A stretch of DNA of 64,000 bases from the NCBI GenBank assembly GCA_021030915.1, contig JAGEMR010000019.1, positions 310,001 through 374,000 on the forward strand, in the 5' to 3' direction. The position numbers were made by a program, and so were the translations under genes. Each line of letters opens with the position of its first letter. Position 1 is the first letter of the stretch. The DNA is from Astrothelium macrocarpum (taxonomy: Eukaryota; Ascomycota; Dothideomycetes; Trypetheliales; Trypetheliaceae). The notes beneath the pieces were generated by a model. It saw only the letters and a list, made by a program, of their open reading frames with translations. It made no database searches and had not been told where the DNA came from. Positions 57,453-64,000 of the stretch are shown here, in pieces.

Positions 57453-59067
57453 ATGCATTCCCTAGCTCTATTCACCATTATCTTTATTGCCACGGGCGAT
57501 GTTTTCGCTGCGTGCCCTGACTATTCAGACTATTCGCAAGAATATCATGCACCTTTTTCTTCCGGAGCATACAATCTCTCCTACCAGAGGCCGGCGCCAG
57601 CATGTCGAACATTCAATTCATCCATTATCAATAATGCCGTTGCACGCATGAAGAGCGTAATAAGCGATCCAGATCTATATCGCCTCTTTCAAAACAGCTA
57701 CCCTAATACAGTGGATACTGCAGTCAAATACAAGGGCGTGTCAAACGTAACCGGTGAAGAACTGACATTTCTCATTACTGGAGATATCAATGCAATGTGG
57801 CTTCGGGATTCCGCAAATCAGATGCAATCCTACCTACCTCTATTGAATGCCTCCTCTAGCCCAGACTCTATCGCTTCGCTTTACCGTGGTGTCATCAATC
57901 TTCAAGCCCGTTATGTCCTGACGGATCCATATTGCAACTCCTTTCAACCACCTGCTGAGTCTGGTCTTCCCCCGGCCGTCAATGGAGCAGCTTCTGATGA
58001 TGATGTCGTGCCGCCTTATAATAACAATTCAGTCTTTGAATGCAAGTATGAGCTTGACTCTCTTGCAGCGTTCCTTGAAGTCTCGAGCAACTACTACAAC
58101 GCTACTAACGACATTGCCTTCTTCCGCAAATACAATTGGGTCAGTGCTATCCAGGCGGTCATGGGAGTCGCAGAGGCAATGATGACTCCTACCTACGCCG
58201 CCAACGGTAGCGTCAACAATTCCCCGTATACGTTCACTCGTGAGACGAATCGTGCTTCGGAAACGCTTGAAAATAATGGGCTGGGCAACCCTGTCCAAGG
58301 TGGTACAGGACTCATTCGCTCTGCTTTCCGTCCTTCTGACGATGCAACAATTTACCAATTCTTGATTCCCTCGAACATGATGTTTAGTCGATATCTCGCT
58401 TCTGCTGCGCTCATCATGGAGCAAATTGGAAATGAGTCTGAGCTGGCAACCAATATGACCAATCTTTCCGCCAGCCTTCGCAGTGCCATTAGTGCCTACG
58501 GAATTGTCAACACCACCAATTACGGTAGCATCTACGCTTATGAGGTCGATGGATACGGTTCTCAAAACTTAATGGATGACGCCAACATTCCATCTCTTCT
58601 GGCTTCTCCGTTCTTCGGATATCTTGCACAAGACGATACGATCTATCAGAATACAAGAACGAAGCTGCTGAGTGCCGACAACCCGTATTTCATGCGAGGC
58701 CCCGTGATCAACGCGATTGGCGGTGCGCATGATGGACCTGGTTATGGATGGCCAATGGCAAGCATTGTGCGAATCTTCACGAGTAGCGACGAAGCGGAGA
58801 TTGTTGGAACGCTAAAGGAGATTGTCAGCAGTACAGATGGATTGGGTCTGATCCACGAGAGTATCAATACCTTTAACGAGAGCGATTGGACGAGGCAGTG
58901 GTAAGTGGTTTTTCTGAGCCATGGAAATGCAACCTTGACCCGCTAACAGAGCTCTTAGGTTTTCTTGGGCAAACGGCCTCTTCGGGCAAATGATTTTGGA
59001 TCTGGAAGACAGGATGCCGCAAGTTTTGAAGCAGAGCTACCAGCCGTCAAATTCGACTTCCAGCTAA
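57453..59067 (+). CDS. Secreted GH125 exo-alpha-1,6-mannosidase
   Basis: Glycoside hydrolase family 125 (DUF1237, Mug157-like), releasing alpha-1,6-mannose from N-glycans or cell-wall mannan. Exon 1 is 57453-58900 and exon 2 is 58959-59067 (58-bp intron splitting a Trp codon); 518 residues, normal length. The N-terminus is a signal peptide (MHSLALFTIIFIATGDVFA). Family landmarks: ITGDINAMWLRDSANQMQSY, SVFECKYELDSLAAFLEVS, FRPSDDATIYQFLIPSNMM, DDANIPSLLASPFFGY, IGGAHDGPGYGWPMASIV and, after the intron, WFSWANGLFGQMILDL. Many Asn-x-Ser/Thr sequons support secretion. No lesion is seen. Confidence 0.93.
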
Positions 59068-59183
59068 TGTCGAGTATGGCATAACTTGCCCGGCTATTAA
59101 GTCATAATATCTAATCATTTACAACGAGCTCTATTCTTGAAAAGTTCATGGCTTTTTGATTCGTGAAGCTGATTTTGGTTGAC

Positions 59184-60106
59184 TTATGATGGTGGCTTGT
59201 AACCATCAACGTCAGTCGAGTTCGACAACTTCTCCATCCTCTTGATGTTCTTTGCGTAATCATCCATCTTTTTATTAATTCGCGCATATGCATCTGTGCC
59301 CACGATGCATCGCAGCGGTGGATCATCCATCACGGCCAATTCGTAAAACACCTTACCCGCCTTTGCTGGATCTCCTGCCTGCGTCCCATGCCGTTTACCC
59401 ATAAACGTCTTTGCATCCAAATGATCGTACGCCGCATTCTTATTCTCCCCAAAGTCCATACTCCTTCCCGCCCAATCAGTCCTAAATCCACCAGGCTCAA
59501 TGCACTGCAGCTTAATCTTCCACTCTGGCTTCACCTCCATCGCCACCGCCTCCGTGAACCCCTCCACCGCAAACTTGCTCGCATTATAAATACTGAATAG
59601 CGGCACCCCAACCTGCCCTCCAATCGACGTGACCTGCTGTATCAACCCACCCTGCGGACTCTGCTCCCGCATCACCTCCAACGCACGTCGCGTCACGTCG
59701 ATCAGCCCAAAGAAATTGATCTCCATCTGCTGCCTGATCTGGCGGTCGCTGAGCGACTCGAACTCTCCGCCCAGTCCATACCCAGCATTGTTGCAGACGA
59801 CATCCAGACGGCCGAACTTGGCGAGCGCGGCGTCGAAGGCGGCGTTGATGGAGGTCTTGGAGGTGACGTCGAGGTCGACGGCGAGGTAGTTGGAGGAGGT
59901 GGCCGAGGGGAAGGAGAGCTTGGAGCTGTTGCGCGCGGTAGCGACGACGTGGTCGCCGCGGGAGAGGATCTCTTTGACGTATTCGTTGCCGCTAAATGCT
60001 AGTGTTAGTCCAATTGAAGGCTGGAATTGTGATAGAAGGGGGAGATTTGGGGGCTGACGCACAATCCGGTCGAGCAACCAGTGACTAGAAAGACACGGGG
60101 CGCCAT
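59184..60106 (-). CDS. Short-chain dehydrogenase/reductase
   Basis: Classical SDR, an NAD(P)-dependent oxidoreductase. Exon 1 (60106-60063) and exon 2 (59991-59184) are joined by a 71-bp intron; 283 residues. Splicing at a TTTAG acceptor gives MAPRVFLVTGCSTGFGNEYV with the TGxxxGxG cofactor motif. VVATARN suggests NADP preference. The NNAG motif is in DVVCNNAGYGLGG. The catalytic set is SIGGQVGVPLFSIYNASKFA (Ser, Tyr, Lys), followed by VEGFTEAVAMEV and IEPGGFRTDWAGRS. This subgroup is common in fungal genomes; the substrate is unknown. It converges with GH125 (116 bp between stops). Confidence 0.92.
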
Positions 60107-60986
60107 TGTGTATACAGATTCACCTTTTTACCAATTCACTGGTTTCCGGGAAGAAGACGGAAGGAAATATATAGGAACAATCAGAGAACGGACTTAGAGG
60201 GGTTTTAACTCGATTGTCCATGTTGATGCATTACATCATTGAAAATATTTTATGCTCGAGTGTGGCTTTTGGGGCCACTGCTGGTCCATACCTTAGCGCT
60301 AACCCCGGCTCAACAGTCTGACAATGGTCCACACATTAGAATGCTCGCGCGGAGATAGGTTTTAATATCACAGGACAGTAAAATTACAAATTTTCGGATA
60401 AAATACTTTTGCCAATGGGCTTATAGGTGAGCCAAGCAAACGTGGTCCGTTGCTGCTTCTCATCGCTACTTTCACTCTTAGACCAAAGATCGCCAAGTTT
60501 TGAAAGGTCGTTCAAACAATTAAGAGTGAGTTCGACGCCGTTTAATGGTCTTCATGCAGAATTTGCGACGTAAAATTCATAGCGCTTGAGCTTGTTGATT
60601 ACGTGTATGGATGCAAAGATCGTAATAACATGCCACTTATGCAATGAGCTCTGAAATCATGATCTTCCTCATTCAAAAACAGTTTAATCATGTCAATTCA
60701 CTTCGCGCTCATCGTAGGCATCATATCAGCTAGCCTTCAGTAAGTCGGTCAAATTCTCTGGTCGAGATCTACTCTCGAAGTCTCGCCTTTTTGTTGAATG
60801 GTTCAAGCACGAAAGTTACACAACAATTCTTCACAAAGTTTTCTAAAGACGGTGGCGGTTTGACTTGACCCGTCGTGGAGTCCCAACACGTCATACAGGA
60901 GAAGGAAAGCGAGGAAGGCTATATGTGCTGTAGGAAGCCAGTCCTTTCGCAATAAGATAGTAAATTTATTTTGCAGTAATTGGGAA
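60107..60986. other. Intergenic
   Basis: 880 bp; no supported gene. Contains the SDR promoter. Confidence 0.4.
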
Positions 60987-61283
60987 CTATTCGCAGTCTA
61001 GTGTTGCAAGCATGAAGCTGCCGCTACCTGTGTAAAAGGCATGCACCCGTGTCCAGGAATGGATGCCGATGTCCTTCATGTCGCTCACTGATCTTTTTGC
61101 AGATGCCCATTGACCTCTAGCAAAGAGCATCAGCAGTTCGGGCACTAGCAACGCTAGAATGAACCATTTGAGCATGCGTAGGAATTGAACGGCCTTAATT
61201 TCTTTTTCCGCTGGAATATTGAGGTTTAAAGTCACCCAGACGCAAATGAAGATGGTAGACACGCAGCTCTGAAGGATATTCAT
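60987..61283 (-). pseudogene. N-terminal fragment of a fungal membrane-protein family
   Basis: 98 residues beginning MNILQSCVSTIFICVWVTLN, with LNIP, then a second hydrophobic block LKWFILALLVPELLMLFARGQW and SWTRVHAFYTGSGSF. This order (S/T-C first helix, LN(I/V)P, KW...APE, RQW, W...HAFY..GG) is the conserved start of a large uncharacterised fungal membrane-protein family usually several hundred residues long. Here the frame ends at a stop shortly after HAFYTGSGSF and no donor site or continuation was found, so it looks truncated. It could instead be a first exon whose partner lies in unrecognised sequence. Confidence 0.5.
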
Positions 61284-62213
61284 GGCACCTCAGATATTTG
61301 GTTGTGACATCTAGCCGTCGACAAGCTGAGACAAAGGGTCACTTGCTCTTGCCTCGATTCGCAATAGGGCATTGATTTGGCTCGGGTTTGGCCCAGAATC
61401 CATCTTTTACCAACTAGAGTTGATTTGCTGAGGAAACCGCCATCCTGACCAGGCAACAAAATCGGCTGGGGAAGTGTTTGATCGCCCAGGACATCGGTAT
61501 CTAAGGAAGAGGTATCGGATCCATGAATCTTGATTCAGAAAGGAATAGCAAACTAACGAAAAACGCTTCATGGCAGATCTTGTTTCAAGAATATTTGGAG
61601 AAATGCAAAGAGTTTACATATTGATCTTCTAGATAGTTCGGGTCGCATCTGAATCGTCTATTCAAATACAAACCATGCACTGCACATGGACGGCGCATCT
61701 GTCATCTCGGATTGTCTGGCTTTGCGGAACGGCAAGCGGGATTCTGTGAGGCTGACTGCCATCTCCTGTGTGTTAGAAGAGCTCATTCGTGTTGGTGGTA
61801 TGGACTGTACCTACTGTAGTGAGCCCAAAAGTACGACGAGGCATTGGTTTGTTCGCCGATGTCAGGCACCAGATAGATATTTTCTCGAAATAGTCAGAAC
61901 CAGTTTGCAAAAAGGACCGGTGGCATGAGAAGGGCTGCGCCTGGGCGCTTGCTGATGTCGACTAGCTCTGCGAAGGCTAAAATTGCTGTGCAACAAGCGC
62001 TTAACAGACGCGCGTCAGCGCTTATACCTTCGACTGGCGCTTAAACGCGTAGCATGTCTCAAGCACCGGATGTCCGTGACTGGTCTTGATTGATTGGAAG
62101 ACTGACTTTCAGATTTTTGTGTTCGAAAGTTCTCTTGATTCGTGTTCACAGAATTTGAAGGATTTAAGGAGCTCCTCTTCTCACGCAGGTACCTAGCTGT
62201 GTTTTGTAGCTGA
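61284..62213. other. Intergenic
   Basis: A plus-strand ORF (61686-61928, 80 codons, with one Cys-x2-Cys) has no recognisable homology and is not called. The 5' part of the oxygenase remnant probably begins near the end of this stretch. Confidence 0.35.
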
Positions 62214-63496
62214 TATCTACAATACTCGCACCCGGGATCAGAACAATGGCAGCTGTTAATCATCCTTGTCCTCCTCTATCTGCCTTTGATACGACTCCTC
62301 CGCTTCTGGAGGGTTAAGGAACTTCCCCAAAGATTCCAGATGATGAGACGAGAAGCTTTCAAGACAATGACTGCCGATCAAGCACAACTTATTCTCAAAG
62401 GACTGAACGAGTTAGAATTTCCTAAGATAATGGCTCTCTCGATAGTCTTTACCCTGCTCAAAGTGGGCACGAGAGGTGGCGCACAAGGTGATTTGCATCT
62501 CCTGCTAATACCTAGCTGGACATACGCCATACCGACTGTGTCGTCTCTATTGGTTACTACACGAGAGCTATCAAGCTAAGGAGCTGCTGCCAAGCGAACT
62601 TCTGATACCGGAGTGCTGCTTCTTGAGTTCGCATTCAACGAACTCTCTTCTCCAAGAGCTATCCGAACTATAACCAGGATGAATTTTCTCCACAATCAAT
62701 ATCAGAAGGCTGGGAAGATCCTCAATTCCGACATGCTATATACATCGGGTGTCTTTGCTTTAGAGCCAATTCGCTGGGTCAATCAGTATGAATGGCGCGG
62801 ATTTACCGACTTCGAGAAACGTGCAAGTGGAACCTACTGGAAATCCATGGGGGATGCCATGGAAATTGACATGTCAAAGCTACTTTCATCTCATTCTGGC
62901 TGGCAAGATGGGCTGCACTGGCTGCAAGAGGTAGAGAAATGGTCCTCTGCATACGAAAAACAGCACATGGTACCAGATGAGAAGAACGCCAAGCTTGCCA
63001 ATGCTCACCAAGACGTGATTTTCAATCTACCATTATCTATGCGTAATATGGCAAAAGTCCTTGTGTCTGTTGTTGTTGGAGAGCGACTACGCAAGGCGAT
63101 GGTGTTGCCCGGACCAAGCACTTGGCATTGCCAAATATTCTGGGCCATCTTGTTCGTCACGTCTTCTTACCTCGCCCCGAAATGTTTCGTAAAGACTACA
63201 TCTCCCACAAACCCGATGATGAGACTGGCCGGTATAGTGCAAAAGAACGCTTGTCTTATCCATAGTATGTCAAACCGACATGGAAACGACGTTAGGGGCC
63301 TCGCGCATAGTTTCTTCGGGTAATCGGACGTATAATTCCTAGGGATGATAGCAATATCTATTCCCTTAAAGGCTATCTCATTGAAGAGGTTGGACCAGAT
63401 TCTCAAATGGGCAAAGGTACTTCTGAGATGGAGCAGACCAAGCCTCGCCTTGCACATAGACGTGGCTGCCCATTTGTGATAGACCATAAATTGTGA
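62214..63496 (+). pseudogene. mpaB/rubber-oxygenase-like (DUF2236) gene with multiple stops
   Basis: Remnant of an ER-bound haem oxygenase-like protein related to mpaB of mycophenolate clusters. It is nearly full length: an N-terminal membrane helix (WQLLIILVLLYLPLIRLLRF), ELEFPKIMALSIVFTLLK, TYAIPTVSSLLVTTRELSS, SPRAIRTITRMNFLHNQYQK, YTSGVFALEPIRWVNQYEWR, FTDFEKRASGTYWKSMGDAM, HMVPDEKN, ERLRKAMVLPGPSTW, and the C-terminal GYLIEEVGPDSQMGKG. Lesions seen: a TAA at 62577-62579; a frame change at about 63145; and in-frame TAG codons at 63263-63265, 63293-63295 and 63308-63310, each where the family has Trp. The intron near 62463-62515 also no longer splices in frame. No functional product is expected. 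Confidence 0.78.
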
Positions 63497-64000
63497 ATAT
63501 CGGATCATAGCAATGCTACGAGCCATCTGCAATCTACCCCGGACTAAAGCCTCTATTCAAAACACACTCCAGAACTTGTTCCAAAACGCAAAGCAAATTG
63601 ACCAAACGAAAGTGGAGCCAATCAGATCCTTCCTTTCTATACCCCGGTTGACGAATGAAGGTTTAGAAGTTTCTACCAGCATCTAGTTGGTACAATAACA
63701 GGACGCAGTTGTGCATACACTCTTGAAAACGCACCGAGCGGGGATGGTTAGAAGAAAATAGGGAATTCGATGCCGATAGCAGTAGTGAGTATTTATGTAC
63801 CAAAGAGGCGAGGATGGGATAATGCCATTGATGGGACGAAGATGTAAGCAGCTCCTAATCCCATCTGTTGACCTTGCCTTCTACTTACTTCTAATTGATT
63901 CATGAGCTTACTCTTTCCGCACAAACAGTCACGCACTTTCAGTGGTATCACCAAGAGATGAGATCGTTCTGAGTCATGATCCTGTGCAAGCAATGAAAGT
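63497..64000. other. Right-edge sequence without a gene
   Basis: About 500 bp with only short ORFs. Nothing recognised. Confidence 0.4.

Overview
The window is nuclear DNA of a filamentous ascomycete (Pezizomycotina). Genes lie on both strands with no operon logic, and most are split by short GT-AG introns (about 43-170 bp; one of 331 bp). The gene families are fungal: NACHT/ankyrin NLR, HET-domain protein, Zn2Cys6 regulator, Pth11/SAT4-type membrane protein, SRF1, GH28 and GH125 enzymes. The mix looks like Leotiomycetes, but that is an impression and not proven here. No rRNA, tRNA, CRISPR array, telomere repeat or intact transposon was recognised.

Layout. 0-20 kb is mostly core genome: a patatin-like phospholipase cut by the left edge, a YjlB-type cupin, a complete cullin-1 (SCF scaffold), a small unknown protein, a calycin-like protein, an L-2-hydroxyglutarate dehydrogenase-like flavoprotein, SRF1, a mitochondrial K+/H+ exchange-related protein and a long PH-domain protein. 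From 20 kb the window turns accessory. 20-33 kb carries a secreted exopolygalacturonase, an MFS transporter, a broken LaeA/UMTA-like methyltransferase, an MmgE/PrpD dehydratase-like gene converging on an isocitrate-lyase/PEP-mutase-family gene, and a Baeyer-Villiger-type monooxygenase. The dehydratase/lyase pair copies the last two steps of the 2-methylcitrate cycle and could form a small catabolic or metabolite locus with the transporter and monooxygenase.

33-43 kb is a self/non-self recognition block: a truncated, nonsense-bearing DUF726 (TMCO4/Mil1-like) gene abuts an NWD-NACHT-ankyrin NLR with near-identical ankyrin repeats, followed by a HET-domain gene whose frame is broken or spliced unusually.

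44-57 kb is the best candidate for an undescribed system: a UbiA-superfamily membrane prenyltransferase or terpene cyclase, a SAT4-type seven-helix protein, a GMC oxidoreductase, a metallo-beta-lactamase-fold hydrolase, an NmrA-like protein and a prtT-type Zn2Cys6 regulator. Together they look like a small terpenoid or prenylated-metabolite cluster. Between the UbiA and SAT4 genes is a 2 kb stretch without a convincing gene but with a series of hairpins. 57-64 kb has a secreted GH125 mannosidase, a short-chain dehydrogenase, a short membrane-protein fragment and an otherwise full-length mpaB-like oxygenase killed by several stop codons, three of them TGG-to-TAG-type changes in the context expected of repeat-induced point mutation (RIP).

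Exon boundaries were worked out by eye from splice signals and reading frame. Family assignments rest on remembered motifs, with no database search.
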